Shown: positions 1 to 11,912 of the stretch, piece after piece
How the letters are laid out: every line of letters begins with the position of its first letter
Position numbering within the stretch: the first letter of the stretch is position 1
Assembly: GCA_963920525.1 (NCBI GenBank)
Contig: OY986437.1
Coordinates: 110,910,715 to 110,974,714 of the forward strand
DNA from: Dichetophora obliterata
Taxonomy: Eukaryota; Arthropoda; Insecta; Diptera; Sciomyzidae
DNA length: 64,000 nt
Direction: 5' to 3'
Made by a program: the position numbers and the translations under genes
Notes under the pieces: generated by a model
What the model saw: only the letters and a program-made list of their open reading frames with translations
Told to the model about the DNA's origin: nothing
Database searches by the model: none

Positions 1-371
1 TTGGGTCACTTCTTACGAATATGACGTCGAAAACTCAAAAAAAAAATGAAAAAAATGGAATCGAAAAAATGGCGGTTTAATTTTTTGTTTTTAATTTAAG
101 AACGATATTTTAAAATTATGTTTTAAAATATTTGTTTTCAATACTAAAGTATTTGTTTTAAAATTTTTTTAAACAAATGTTTTTAAACTAAAAATGTTTA
201 CTATAAAAGTGTATTTAAAAACATTGTTTTGATAAAAAACTTTTGTTTTTAATTGAACTGTAAAAACATATGAGTTTCAGATAAATGAAATTTTTTCAAG
301 CTCTATTTAAAAAAGAAATTCATTTATTATGACCAAAATTCCGTTTAATTTGAATACATATTCCTCCACTG
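1..371 (-). repeat. Terminal part of an AT-rich MITE family (partner copy at 37904-38690)
   Basis: This AT-rich stretch is the reverse complement, with moderate divergence, of the left half of the element at 37904-38690. Shared blocks include the TTTTAAAATATTTGTTTTCA segment and the repeated AAAACATTTGTGTTT-like strings. It ends at CACTG followed by TA (367-373), matching the CACTG terminus and TA flank of the other copy. The rest of the element lies outside the window. No coding capacity is visible; it is a non-autonomous element with TA target preference by inference. Confidence 0.6.
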
Positions 372-545
372 TACTTTAAAAAAATTTTATGTCTATATAC
401 TATAATCTTTTCACAATAAATGCTTTAAATTGAGTCTTTTTATTTCTTCCCATGTTGTGCTGAGTGTTTATCTCGAAGCTCGTTAAAATTCTTTTATTTC
501 GGGGGTTCTAACCCCAAATACCCCCCCTGCGTACGCACCTATCTA
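372..545 (+). repeat. Dispersed repeat, copy R1 (GC-rich end with TGCGTACGC)
   Basis: This begins directly after the MITE end and runs through TCTTTTCACAATAAATG and TTAAATTGAGTC blocks to a C-rich end around 505-540 that includes CCCCCCCTGCGTACGCACC. Copies in the opposite orientation at 1061-1346 and in the same orientation, shorter, at 3957-4110 define the family. No ORF is visible. The class is unknown. Confidence 0.6.
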
Positions 546-1060
546 GCCATGTAAACATATAAAACATTTAAACTTTTGATGAGCGATAGAGAGTAAAAAG
601 CGTTAATGTCGACAAAATGATAGCTGCGGTTAGAGTTGCGGAATCACCTTTATTCAATTTTAAATCCTTTAAAAACCTTTATTAACATAAAAAATTAAAT
701 AAAATTTGTTTTTCTTCAACTACTTTGAGTATTCTATGATTAGCGCCTAAGGCAACCCCCACGTAGATTTACGTGCTAGTTTACACTACAAAATAGGCTA
801 GGAAATGATGTAAGCTCACGCCCGATCAAATTTTGACAGATAGTTTAAGTTCACAAGGTTCTTAAAATGGATTTTACTAAAAATAAATTTTAAGTATGTT
901 TTATGAAAACTCTATGAAAAAGACGACTATAGATCACGTGTACACATCGATGAAGTCATTTATTGAATACATAGAATATGTACTCAGTACACTTTGCACA
1001 CTTTATTAATTATGACTACTTCTGCTTATATTTTTAATAGCATAATATAATTATGAACTT
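546..1060. other. Non-coding stretch, nothing recognised
   Basis: AT-rich DNA between two inverted repeat copies. No ORF of substance, RNA gene or repeat is recognised. Confidence 0.5.
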
Positions 1061-1346
1061 CATGCAGGCGTGTACGCAGGGGGTTTTGGGGGTTGAACCC
1101 CCCTCTGAAATGATCGAATTTTAAAGAACTTCGAGAGAAACACTGTTTATGGTCACGACAAAGATCTTTAGATGACATTGCACATTGAAAAAAAAAATAA
1201 CAAGACTCAATTTAAAACATTTTTTGTGAAAATGTATGGATAATACACAGAGACTTAAATTAATATAAATACCAATATTCCAAATCAATTTTTTGTTTGT
1301 TTTCAAATGCATCTTCTTCTCGCTAGGTGGCATAAAAAAGTAGCAA
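1061..1346 (-). repeat. Dispersed repeat, copy R2 (inverted relative to R1 and R3)
   Basis: The reverse complement matches R1 (C-rich TGCGTAC end, the AATTGAGTC block, TTTTCACAA) and extends further, through AGAAGAAGAT, to CTACTTTTTTATGCCACCT. That last segment is what R3 shows at 3958-3990. Together the copies give a unit of about 290 bp. R2 and R3 therefore flank the Jockey copy as inverted arms. Confidence 0.65.
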
Positions 1347-1611
1347 TTTTCAGTAAATTTATCGGAAACAAAAAATGCATATTAAAAGGGGTACTTGTAG
1401 CTACAACCAAATACTAGAATTATTAAGTTTGGCCCAATAGGTAAAATTTAGCGAGACTTTTTAAAAAATGCTGTAATTTTTAACCCTATTGATTCCGTAG
1501 CGGGGGAAAAGTGTAACCAAACTTTGTAATAGTAGTTAAGGTTGCAGCGACAAGTAACGTTATTAATATGCTCTTTCTGATAAATTGCGACCAATATATC
1601 TTGACACTGGC

Positions 1612-3955
1612 TAAAACTGGAGTTGCGCTCTATCGAACTTAGACTTAGATAGCGCTGTTTCGAGTTTTTATAATTACATTTATACAGCTATCGAAAGATA
1701 TGTGCCTAAAATAAAGAAAAAAAACAAACTTTCAGAACCTTGGCTAAATTCAAATCTCAGATACCTGAGAAACCAGAGAAACCGAATTTACAAACTCATC
1801 AAAACTACCGCAAATATTACCGAAGAAATGAGGCTCAGATACGATGAGCTATCAAAAGAGTTCTCTTTCAAATCTGAAGAAGCTTACAAGTTTTACACAA
1901 ACTTGATTGGAGAGAAAATTGTCCAAGACCCCAAAACATTTTTCGACTTTGTCAATCTGAAACGAAAATCAGCCGGTTACCCTTCATCCATGTATAAAGG
2001 TAATATTATCTCTTCCAACCCTCAAGAAATATGTAACCTCTTTGCGGATTATTTTAAGGATGTATTTTGTCCACCAACTACTCAGTCGGATGTTTTTCCC
2101 CCCACTCCGAATTCACAACATATGGTTGAAAACTTTAGCTTGTCAAAAGAAGACATATCGAATGCAATAAAGGGTTTAGATGCAACCAAGGGACCTGGAC
2201 CAGACCTAATTCCCCCAAAGTTATTGGTGCGATGCTTAGACCAACTACTTGTACCTTTATATATTATATTTAACAAATCACTGTCTCTTGGAGTGTTTCC
2301 CTCTTTTTGGAAAACTTCCCACCTAATACCAATATACAAAAACGGTCAAAAAAGTTCAGTTGAAAACTATAGAGGCATAGCAATTTTGTCGGCCGTCCCA
2401 AAGCTATTTGAAAAAATAATTTGCGAAAAGCTAACGTACCTTATCAACCAGAGACTAAACGAGCAGCAGCACGGGTTTCGAAAAGGAAGGTCCACAACCA
2501 CTAACCTCATGATAATGGTTTCTGACGTTTTATGCAAGATGGAGAAAGGATACTTAATAGACGCTATTTACACTGATTTCAGTAAAGCTTTTGATCGTGT
2601 TGATCACGGCATCTTAATACATAAATTAGAAAAATTTGGTTTCTCTGGATCTTTACTTAGTTGGCTATCAACTTATCTCCATGGTAGATCCCAATATGTT
2701 AAATTTCAAGGAATTGTTTCGAAGAAAATTGAAGTCTCCTCTGGAGTACCGCAAGGTAGTCACCTTGGTCCTCTTCTCTTCAATATTTTCATATCCGACT
2801 TGTCCGTGGTGTTGAAGGATATTCCACATCTTATGTATGCGGACGACTTAAAATTGTACCACGTAATTGAATCGCAGGAAGATGTAACTTTCTTACAGTT
2901 AAAACTCTCATCTCTTGAGACCTGGTGTACCCAAAACAAACTCTACCTCAATGTAAAAAAGTGTAGCGTGATAAGCTTTTCCCGTAGAAACCAAGTTGTA
3001 AATCACAAATACCACCTTAATAATAATGAACTTAACAGGGTCAATTATATAGTTGATCTTGGAGTGGTCTTGGACAACAAACTGCGCTTTAATTTACACT
3101 ATGATAAGATTGTATCCAGGGCCAGTAAACTGCTCGGTTTTATTAAAAGACGAGCATACGAATTCAAGAATGTATGGGTCACTACATCCCTGTACTGTGC
3201 AATAGTGCGCCCAATACTCGAATATGGCTGCATAATTTGGAATCCAGTTTTTGGATCCCATTGTGATAGAATCGAATCCATCCAAAAACAGTTCTTACTA
3301 TTCGCTTTGAGAGAAACTTATAATCCCCGCGATTATGGAAGCCTTCCACCATATGAACACAGACTCACCCTATTAAATTTGACACCGCTATCAACAAGAA
3401 GAACGGTACTGGATACATGTTTTACTTTCGATGTTCTGAGCGGTGTAACTAACTGCGAATATATCTCTAACAAGATTACCCTCAATGACCCTTTAAGACG
3501 TACAAGGCATACTCGGCTGTTAACTGAATATCGGCATCATACTGCATATGCCAGTAATGAACCCATCAACCGTTGCTGTAGAAAATTTAATAATATATCC
3601 GACCACTACTCACCTTCCATGTCCAAATTCTTATTCAAGCGTTCTCTATACAAGTCTCTTTCTCTGCCTAATCAACCCAACCTCTGAATTCTCTTTTTTT
3701 TCTCTTCTCCTCTTTCCCTTCTTTTTTGGCGTGTTCGTGAAATAATGTCAATTAGGTGGGCGGATTACGCCCACTTCGAATTGCACATCTTTGAACACCA
3801 AAACAAGGAAGGGGGAGAAAAGGAAAAAAAAAATTATAAAAAATAAAAAAATAAAAAATAAATACCTGTTAGAATAAGTTAATTAATAAATTTGTAAAAA
3901 CCTGTTAGAATAAGTAAATTGCCTTGGTTGGCCAATAAATAAATAAATAAATAAA
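1612..3955 (+). mobile_element. 5'-truncated Jockey-clade non-LTR retrotransposon
   Basis: This copy lacks ORF1 and the endonuclease domain and starts inside the linker before the reverse transcriptase. The 3' UTR (3688-3955) is A-rich and ends in a TAAA-type simple tail at about 3930-3955, as expected for target-primed reverse transcription. It sits in the gap between inverted copies R2 and R3. I could not identify a target-site duplication with confidence, so the exact 5' boundary is uncertain by about 100 bp. Confidence 0.8.
1615..3687 (+). CDS. Jockey-like reverse transcriptase (5'-truncated ORF2)
   Basis: The product is the reverse transcriptase part of a Jockey-type LINE ORF2 protein, which copies element RNA at a nicked target. 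The frame is open from just after a TAA at 1612 to TGA at 3685-3687; no natural start is present because the 5' end is missing. Counting from the in-frame GTG at 1702, the RT core shows ENYRGIAILS, QHGFRKGRSTTT, the motif A aspartate D292 in YTDFSKAFD, GVPQGS at 348-353 and the catalytic YADD at 379-382. The thumb and the C-terminal region typical of the clade follow. The endonuclease domain is absent, so the copy cannot be autonomous. The unbroken 691-codon frame suggests a fairly recent insertion. Clade assignment rests on remembered motif patterns and is firm at the RT level, less so between Jockey and close relatives. Confidence 0.85.
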   Translation, partial: NWSCALSNLDLDSAVSSFYNYIYTAIERYVPKIKKKNKLSEPWLNSNLRYLRNQRNRIYKLIKTTANITEEMRLRYDELSKEFSFKSEEAYKFYTNLIGEKIVQDPKTFFDFVNLKRKSAGYPSSMYKGNIISSNPQEICNLFADYFKDVFCPPTTQSDVFPPTPNSQHMVENFSLSKEDISNAIKGLDATKGPGPDLIPPKLLVRCLDQLLVPLYIIFNKSLSLGVFPSFWKTSHLIPIYKNGQKSSVENYRGIAILSAVPKLFEKIICEKLTYLINQRLNEQQHGFRKGRSTTTNLMIMVSDVLCKMEKGYLIDAIYTDFSKAFDRVDHGILIHKLEKFGFSGSLLSWLSTYLHGRSQYVKFQGIVSKKIEVSSGVPQGSHLGPLLFNIFISDLSVVLKDIPHLMYADDLKLYHVIESQEDVTFLQLKLSSLETWCTQNKLYLNVKKCSVISFSRRNQVVNHKYHLNNNELNRVNYIVDLGVVLDNKLRFNLHYDKIVSRASKLLGFIKRRAYEFKNVWVTTSLYCAIVRPILEYGCIIWNPVFGSHCDRIESIQKQFLLFALRETYNPRDYGSLPPYEHRLTLLNLTPLSTRRTVLDTCFTFDVLSGVTNCEYISNKITLNDPLRRTRHTRLLTEYRHHTAYASNEPINRCCRKFNNISDHYSPSMSKFLFKRSLYKSLSLPNQPNL

Positions 3956-3956
3956 A

Positions 3957-4110
3957 AGGACTACTTTTTTATGCCACCTAGCAAGAAGAAGATTTATTAA
4001 AAAACAAACAAAAAATATACTTTGGAATATTGTTTTTTATATAACTTACGTAAAAAATTTTAAGTCTCTATGTAATATAGTCTTTTCACAATTAATATCA
4101 AAGCTAGTTG
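3957..4110 (+). repeat. Dispersed repeat, copy R3 (partial)
   Basis: It begins CTACTTTTTTATGCCACCTA and continues through AGAAGAAGAT, AAACAAACAAAAAAT, TTGGAATATTG and TAAGTCTCTATG, collinear with the reverse complement of R2. It fades out near 4100 before the C-rich end. Confidence 0.6.
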
Positions 4111-7100
4111 AATTTGTATTGAAAATGCATTATTACTTCAAGTTTTAGGCCATAACTTCTGGACCCTTGAAGAGTACACTTTCATTTAATATCGTTGAAA
4201 AGGTAATGGAACGTAAAAAAGAAAATAATGAAAATGAAATAATATTCAAAATTTATTTTGTTTTATATTGTTGTTAAGTTTTATATTTTTTTTAAAAAAG
4301 ATGAAATAACCTTTCTAATGATACCCTACTTACGAAAATCAGATTTAAATTGACTGAGCTACGTTGTCTCATAATATACCCTATTTTGGCATTCGTATGT
4401 CTGTGGGTCTGCGAAAAAAAATTTGAAATCTCAAGCTCCGGATTTGGTTTTCTAAACAATAAACCAATCTAAGAACAAAATTTGAGCCAAATTGGAGATG
4501 GTGATATTACACTTCAATTTGAAATGGGCGACATATTGAAAAGAATTTTTTTCTACTTTTTCAAAATTTGTTTAATGCAAATTTTTTATTACAAATTGCG
4601 GTTAAAAAAATTGCTTGAAACATTTTTTTAAAATTGGTATGAAAAAACATGCATTGATATTAAAGGCATTGTGTTGAATTTTTAAACGTAATGATTTTTT
4701 CAGTGTATATATTGATTTCTATCAATATATTGTACCAAATATTTGTAGGCACTGCATGAATCAGGCAAATCGACATGTAATTTTTATCGAATGCCTTAAT
4801 TTTTGCGATGCAGTATATCCATCAATAAGCCGATTCCTGAAGATTATGACAACGTTACCGGTTTCAGTCGCTTCGAAAACATACAGGAGAAGTAAAACTG
4901 GAGAAAGTTATATATGTTCTTATAGGGAAGGTTATAAGGAAGGCTCAATAAGTAAGCTCTTCTAAATGTTCACAGGGATGTGAAAGTGACCACGGAAGAT
5001 ATTTTAGATGCACTATCCTAAAATAAAAAAGACGAAATTATGGTATAAAGACTCTTTTATTTTAAAAACTTTAAATAAGTCTAAATAAAAAAAGTATAAA
5101 CCCCTCCTCCCCAACATTTTTTCTGGGTACGCAACTGGAGAAATACATCAAATTCTTTACTTGCCACAGCATACCTACAGACCATTATGTAGCCAATACA
5201 GCTTTCAAAATGTATCCAATAAAAAAAAATCAAAAGATTTATGTGCGCAGAAGTATCTATATCGTGAGTGTGTAAATTGATGTAGTCAGTCCATATATTT
5301 TTCCCTCAGTGTAACTTTAGTCTTTCACATAAATTAACTGTTTTAGATAGCTCTTGTAGCTTTATCTATGCAGCTTTAGTTTGTAGAAAAACACGCCAGT
5401 TTTTCTTTTGTTTTTATATTTGAATATAAAACTATTGCATAGCATATTTGTACTCAGATATGTATATAAAAGAAGAGGAGGTACTGAAATACTTTAAGAC
5501 GATTTTGTAAGCCACAAATTGTATGGACTTCTCAAAATTACATTTATTATGAGAATTCGTCTTAAGGGGTGGGGGGGGGGGGGGGTTAAGTTTGTTCTGT
5601 CAAAAAAAGACATACTTTCAAGAATTTTGGTATAACATATTGTTATTACAGCTTTATTTTGAAAATAAATGTATTATAAAACATTATTTGGAGAATATTC
5701 AAAAAAATATTTTTTTTTGGTAAAAAAATGTAAAGAAATAACGGAGTTATTGGAGTTTTCCGCTGGTGCCCCGAAAAATTTTTTTTTGCTGTGACTGTGA
5801 TTCTTCAGCACAAATTGTTTTGATGAGTTTATTAGTTTCTCTCGCAATTGACGTCAAGCGTATTTTATTTTATCAATTTTTAAATTTTTTGACCTATTTC
5901 TTATTGTAAGGTTGATACTTGTTGAAAAATTTAAAAAAACTTAACTTCAATTAATAGCTATTTGTATGTAGAACATGTGTAAACTTCAAAACGATCAGTC
6001 AAGTAGTTTTTTCGGAGTCGTGGTCTCTGACTTTTAAAGTTATATGTTTGGGAAAAGCGATTTAAAATTTGTTATACTCGAACATCACAGTATGAGGGCC
6101 AGTCGCTTGATACGCTGTATCTTCGTTAGTTTTGCTCTGATTTACTTGAAATTTTGACACAATACTCTCGACATGTTGTACATTCAGGGACAAAAACAGT
6201 TTTAAGACCTTACTTCCTTAATTAGTTTGAGTTTATATCGAGTTCGTTTCTTAAGTCTTTTGTTTGATTAATTGATTTTTTGATTTTTTAAGCATCTACT
6301 GGTTGTTTTAATGTTAGTAGCAGGGTTGTCAACTCATTTTTGGCTGTGCCTTTCACTGGTTCAACCAATTCCCTGATTTTTTATGAAATTGCTCGCAAAG
6401 AAAAAAATGTTTTTTAATTGTTGTAAAAAAAAAATAGCCCTGCAGATTGTATAAAAATAGCCTATAAAAAATAGCCCTGCAGATTGTAGCTTAAGCTATT
6501 AAAAAAAATATATGTAAATTCTTATAAGACAATTTTTTAAATTAATTTTGTTTTTAATAAAAAAAATGTTACATATAGTTTTTGTTTTTAATAATAAAAA
6601 AAACTTGGCAAGGAAAAGATACCGAATTCATAGCAAAAAGAAATGATTTTTCTCTATTTAGTTATTAAGAAGATAGTTTTTAGTAGCGATTTAAAAAATG
6701 TGCAACTCACTTTTCTCTGGAAAATGTACATAAGTAGGGATAAGCTTAGGATTTCTATTTTGTATAAAAAAAAAACCATTGCGAAAAGTTTATTTAGTTT
6801 TAGAGATCTTTATACCAATTTGAAAACACTTATCAGGAAGAGTATAAAAATGTCAAATTTTTTCCAAAATTCAATGGATTCTAGTACAAGTGACAAAAAT
6901 AAGTGTATGTCTAAATAATATTTAAAATGGTTTAAAAATTTACTCTAAGCTTAGAAATTTGCTTAATTCAAGCGTAAGAACACTTCTTAATATGTGCCAT
7001 TGACACAGGTGGCTGTTGAAACATCTTTAATGGATATTAGTAAAAATAAATTTTATAAAATAGTTTAATCACTAGGGGCTCTTTGGTTGGGGTGTTTGTT

Positions 7101-7219
7101 GATCCTTGAAAAAAAGGTGAGAAAGTACTATTGAAAATAATTGTAGAGGCTTAAAATATTATTTTTAAAAAACTAAAAAAAACCAACTCTCAAAACATAA
7201 CACTTTTTTCTAACTATAT
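4111..7219. other. Non-coding AT-rich stretch
   Basis: No gene is recognised; short ORFs here (for example 4756-4965 and 6643-6918) look like chance in low-complexity sequence. It contains a run of 15 G at 5571-5585, a short duplicated block with ATAGCCCTGCAGATTGTA near 6435-6490, and one copy of the recurrent AAAGACTTAAG motif (minus orientation) at 6241-6266. Around 5080-5150 a C-rich segment vaguely recalls the R1-R3 end. Confidence 0.5.
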
Positions 7220-7560
7220 TTAAAAAATAAAGAATTACCCATTTCAACCCTTGAAAGAATTTTGACCGAGCTTCTATTGATCAATTGTATTGTGCGTGCT
7301 ATTAAATGTTTGAATACAAATGATCGAGAACTGGACCGTTGAGTTTTATGTCGACTTCGAACTGCTCATGCTCTCAAGTAGCTTTTTATTATTGTTTATA
7401 CTCTTTGAAGTTTTCCCTTGTCTGCAGATCGATAACTGTCGAACAAAAATATTAATTCAATTGAAAAAATATTCTGTCTGATATGGAAGTTGAACCCGGG
7501 TTACCGCGGTTCTATAGCGTACGGGTCGCGCAATCTAACTAGTAAGCCACGGCCACTACT
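7220..7560 (-). mobile_element. tRNA-derived SINE, family A, copy 1
   Basis: On the minus strand the head (from about 7560 downwards) carries an A-box-like GTGGCTTACTAGTTAGA and a B-box-like GGGTTCAACTTCC, followed by a body shared with the copies at 10785-11095 and 28961-29300. The shared body includes a CTGTTCGACAG-like block, a TAAAAC...CAGTTCTCGATCATTTG block and TTAATAGCACGCACAATACA. Imperfect AACTATRT repeats at 7212-7219 and 7561-7568 may be the target-site duplication. RNA polymerase III promoter boxes are the family's expected regulation. Confidence 0.75.
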
Positions 7561-10500
7561 AACTATGTAATCTATATATTATTACGCAAACAAAAAAATT
7601 GTGGTACCATTTTACCTGTGTTATCTTCAGTATATTCACATAAATCTTACATCGTTGGAAAGGTATTTTTGAGTACATTTGCAGAATATAGTTTTTATTT
7701 GAATAGGTTTTCATTAAGATAGGTAAAACTATGCAAATGTAAAAACCTTTTTTCCCAATGGGACGGTGCAAACCAATAGCAACACATCTCTGTTGAACAT
7801 CGTTGCTGTAGCATACACGAGAGAGAAGAGAGTGACTCAGAACACTTCAACAGAGCTGTGTGGCATTGCTGTTGTTGCTATTTCTTAATTACTCGCCCGA
7901 ACTGATAACCAAACAGAATGAAGTAATAATTTCATTCAATGAACCCAGTGGTAAAAGACACATGACGTAACCAATTATTTCTTTTAAACCTGAAATGTAG
8001 CTGCAAGACCTCCAACGCCTGCAGAGTTAATAATTAAGTTTTTGAAGTGAAAACTTCTTCAGGTGCACTTAGTAATGTTGTGTAGAGGAAAATCTTTACT
8101 TTAACGAAACCCTTACTCCTGACACGACATCCACAAATTAAGACAAATGCCATATTTCTGACAGTTTCAGTCGTATTAGCCAAAAATGTATAAAATTTAA
8201 TAAATTCGGTATGTTAGTGCAATTTAAAACATGTTGTCATGACTACTTTCAACGGCTGTTAAACGACAACACTGTTTGTTTGCTTATTTGTTTGTCTTTT
8301 ATACCTTTCAGACCTGACGATAAGCCACTGAGAATTTTTTTATGATTTTTGGAGTTAATGGAACTTATATGATCAGAAAACATATTCAAAACCCAAACAT
8401 TTGATATTTTCATGTCCTTCAAGGATTTTTAAGAATCAAAAGTTTGTACTGAAATAATTTATTTTTTGCACCAAATGACCTCAAACCAATTAAGATTTTA
8501 AAATAAATTATTTTATAAGTTAAAATATGTCACTAAAATTGCGCTAGAATTATTTTAGGAAGTGAAAAAAAACAACTAACGTTCGCTGCTCATTTTTTAA
8601 AAAAATAAGTGTGACGCGAGAATTCCGTAAAAATTTAAAAAACGGCAAACTGAACATTGAAACAATATAAGAAGCAAACATAAACAATATAACATTCTGA
8701 CTCTGGTAACAGCGAGTACAGATTATGTAAAATGAGTTGTGGATATATATTAGCCAAAGTATATATCAATGTAATGTTTTTTAACTTTGATAACCGTTTT
8801 TCAATAAAAATTAAAAAATCAACAAAAGACAAATCGATTTTGATATGGTCGAACGACGACCACAGGCGATACTAGTGCAAATAAAATCTCTTACTTTTTT
8901 TACCAAGACATTTTATACACTTTAGCTTTTTTAAATTCTCGGAAATATGCTAAAATATTTATTATTAATTTGATTTTTTCTGAAGTCGAGTGGTCGTGTG
9001 ATCGCACAAAGGACAAACAGAATCTATTTTGGTTTTTGTTATTTTTTCTCTTATTTACCACATTTCAATCTGTTTTAAAATTTACTCTTCTAAATCAGGT
9101 GATCGCAAGTAAGCAACAGAGCTATAAAATAAGATTTTGCCGTATAGCAGATATTATGACAAAAGGGATGATAAATAGAAAAATAAAGGTTTTTCCGTCT
9201 AACTTCGCCAATGGTTAAAATGCAAGAGAGCTTTAACTAGTCTTGAATTAAAGTAAATAGTTCAATTATGTATTAAAAATAAGAAAATGGGGAATTTTCA
9301 AAGATGCAGAAAGAATTTTCAAGGTGAGCTTAAACTTTTCGCTGGCAGTAGTGGGAACATATGTAAAGATAAAGATCCTTTTACTAAATTCTATAATAAT
9401 TTTCGCAGTAGTCTTGGAGATGGAACTATTTTCCCTGATAACCGCTACTCCTCCTGCCTATCTTTGCCACTGCTTTGTGCTCTATGATGCTCAAAGTGGT
9501 ATATCTGCAAAAACAGACACAATTCAATGAAACCATTTTCCACCTGTCTGCCTGATTGTTTGTATGTAGTCAATGAAAACAACTTTATGATATGGGAAAA
9601 TCTGTACAATTCTGTGCAAAAAATAAAAAAAAATATAGGAAAAAAATGGCCGAAGCCAGAGAAAAACAGAGTGCGCGGTAAAATATTTCTATTTCTTTGC
9701 TGCGAACTTTAAGCTAGACAGTCATTCAAAAAACGACACAAACGAAAAACATGCAGAATATCAAGAAGACAGAGATCCGCTTTAGTCAAACACATATTCA
9801 AAGTTTTACACACACAGCCAGCCAGACAGCCAAACATACAGACCAGACCAGGCCATACCATACCATACCAGACAAAACAGACAAACCAAGCTTGTTATGT
9901 AATTTTTTCCTAGTCTTTGTTGTTAAACCTTAGTGCTGCGCAGCTTTTGAGGATTTTCCAACATAAGTAAGCGAATCATTAAATGATCGTTTGTAAAGAA
10001 CTTGGTCGGTCGCATCTTCATTTTAGTTTTGTATAACTTTTATAATATTTTTCTTTATTTTTAGTTTTTTAACTTCTCTTTGCTGTTCGTCTTGCAAGCT
10101 CTTGCATAGAAGTAATAAATTTTCATTCATTGGCTGCTGTTTTTACTTAGTCAGTGTAAAGTGCTAGTTATTTGTGTGAGTGTATGTATGTGTGTAGATC
10201 GGCTTTATTGACGACTTTGTGTGGGTCGCTGAGAAGATTTGCGAGAAGTGAGATAAATGTGCTTATAAATGCAATTTTCTGTGATGCGCCGTTTTGAAGA
10301 GGAAAACAAAAAGTCAAACAAAAGACTTAAGAAACGAACTCGTTGCAATTTTAATTGGTTTTTACATATGTTATATTTTCAACATAGGCACAGTTAAAAT
10401 CGATGCAATACATGCTCCAGTGTTTAAAGAACATTAAAGTGTTTAGAAAGAACATGTGTGAAGCTCGTTTTTTAAAACACGTACTTGAACTACACGTGAA

Positions 10501-10784
10501 TATGTAAGGACTAACTTCACGAGAAGTTGCAGAAGTACGTATTCATATGTTTGCATTCACGTACTTCAGTATTCACGTTTTCACGACATTCACGCACCTT
10601 AGCCAATTTCCATAGCTTTTCATTGTTATTGGACATGAGATAAGAATAGGTTTGGTTAGCTTTATATTGCCTCATTAAGACTTGTTGGAGAGTAACGAGC
10701 TTCAATGGCTGGCATAGACTGAGCTTACATTTGTTCCAAGGCTGATTTTAGGAACTTTTGTAGTTTCTATGAAATTCTTTGTAA
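7561..10784. other. Non-coding stretch
   Basis: No gene is recognised. Small ORFs (8970-9218, 9287-9530, 9527-9712) have no recognisable domain. It contains a CCATA/CAGAC-type microsatellite near 9815-9890 and one plus-orientation copy of the recurrent AAAGACTTAAG motif at 10317-10342. Interspersed G/T-rich simple sequence near 10160-10200 resembles ordinary fly intronic or intergenic DNA. Confidence 0.5.
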
Positions 10785-11095
10785 TGCGCATTGGGCATTT
10801 CAGCCATTGAAAGGACTTTTGCCGATCTTCTTTTAAACTTTTGTGTTGTGCGTGTTATTAAATGTTTGAACACAAATGATCGAGTACTGAACCTACGAGT
10901 TTTATGCCAACTCCGAACGACTTATGTTTTCCAGAAGCCTTACATGGCAGTTTCTTCTCTGTGGTGCAGAATGGTAGCTGTCGAACAGAAACATTTATTT
11001 AACTGAAAAAATGTCTGTTGAAAAAGGCTGGGAATTGAACCCGTAGTTCTTTAGTTTACGAGCAGGGCACTCTACCCAGTAGGCTGCGACCACCG
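10785..11095 (-). mobile_element. tRNA-derived SINE, family A, copy 2, with target-site duplication
   Basis: On the minus strand the element opens with GGTGGTCGCAGCCTACTGGG (A box) and GGGTTCAATTCC (B box) and then the family body. It is flanked by ATTCTTTGTAA (10774-10784) and ATTCTTTGCAA (11096-11106), an 11-bp target-site duplication with one mismatch. That fixes both ends and shows LINE-mediated insertion. A short ORF across its body (10791-11006) is not a gene. Confidence 0.82.
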
Positions 11096-11399
11096 ATTCT
11101 TTGCAACAGATGAATGATATTATGGCCAATCTAGATGCACTGGGACTTTCTGAGATGAAGGGTGGGTGATGATAACTATTATGGCTTAAATGGAATCTTT
11201 GGACAAATATAGATATTTCTCCATAAAAAAAGAATATTTTTCAAAACAATACTGCCGAGCCACTAGCTGCTAGTTGGTTTATTTGATTAAAAATTCAGAC
11301 ATTCCAGGTGCTATAAACCGTAATAATGTAACGGGGCTGACTTACATAATAACGATAAAATATAATCTGAATACATATAATATGTAACAAGGAACTATT

Positions 11400-11635
11400 C
11401 TTTGAAGCGCAGATTTTTACGCCTTGTTTTGTGATTTGCTTGAGTGAAATCTCAAAAAGGACACTTTTTTCCATATACCTTTTTCGTAGAATGTTGTTTT
11501 TTTATGCTTGTTGTAATAGACAACAAGAGGATATAAAATTAAAAATGTTTCTTTGTGAGTAGAGAGAATCGAACTCGTACCCTTTCGATCGTCAGTTCTA
11601 CACACTAACCACTAATCCAAAACCAGTTGGTACAA
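11400..11635 (-). mobile_element. Probable second tRNA-like SINE family
   Basis: On the minus strand, 11635 downwards reads TTTTGGATTAGTGGTTAGTG (A-box-like) and GAGTTCGATTCTC (B-box-like), the spacing expected of a tRNA-derived head. The downstream body differs from the family A SINEs. No target duplication was identified, so the boundaries are approximate. It could also be a decayed tRNA pseudogene. Confidence 0.5.
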
Positions 11636-11661
11636 AATGTGATTCATTAAATTAACTGAGA

Positions 11662-11832
11662 CTATGTTGCAGTAGATGACAAGAATGTATTGCAAGAATT
11701 GTGCATTAGCTATCCTACATGTAAATGCGTTAAGCTAAGATGCAACGGATCACAACAATGTATTGAAAGGATTGTGCATTAGCTATCCTACATGTGAATG
11801 CGTGAAGCTATGTTGCAGCAGATGACAAAACT
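11662..11832. repeat. 73-bp tandem repeat, 2.3 copies
   Basis: Units begin at 11662, 11735 and 11808 (exactly 73 bp apart), each starting CTATGTTGCA or CTAAGATGCA and sharing TTGTGCATTAGCTATCCTAC. The third unit is partial. A period that is not a multiple of three argues against a coding repeat. Confidence 0.85.
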
Positions 11833-11912
11833 CTTTTAAAAGTTTTGTTTGTTGGCTATCCAAACAACAAAAGTAGCAAGGTTCCACTGAACTGGGTGAA
11901 AATAATCACAAG

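Noticed and set aside
6643..6918. 91-codon open frame
   Set aside because: Very lysine- and isoleucine-rich as expected of AT-rich random sequence, with no support.
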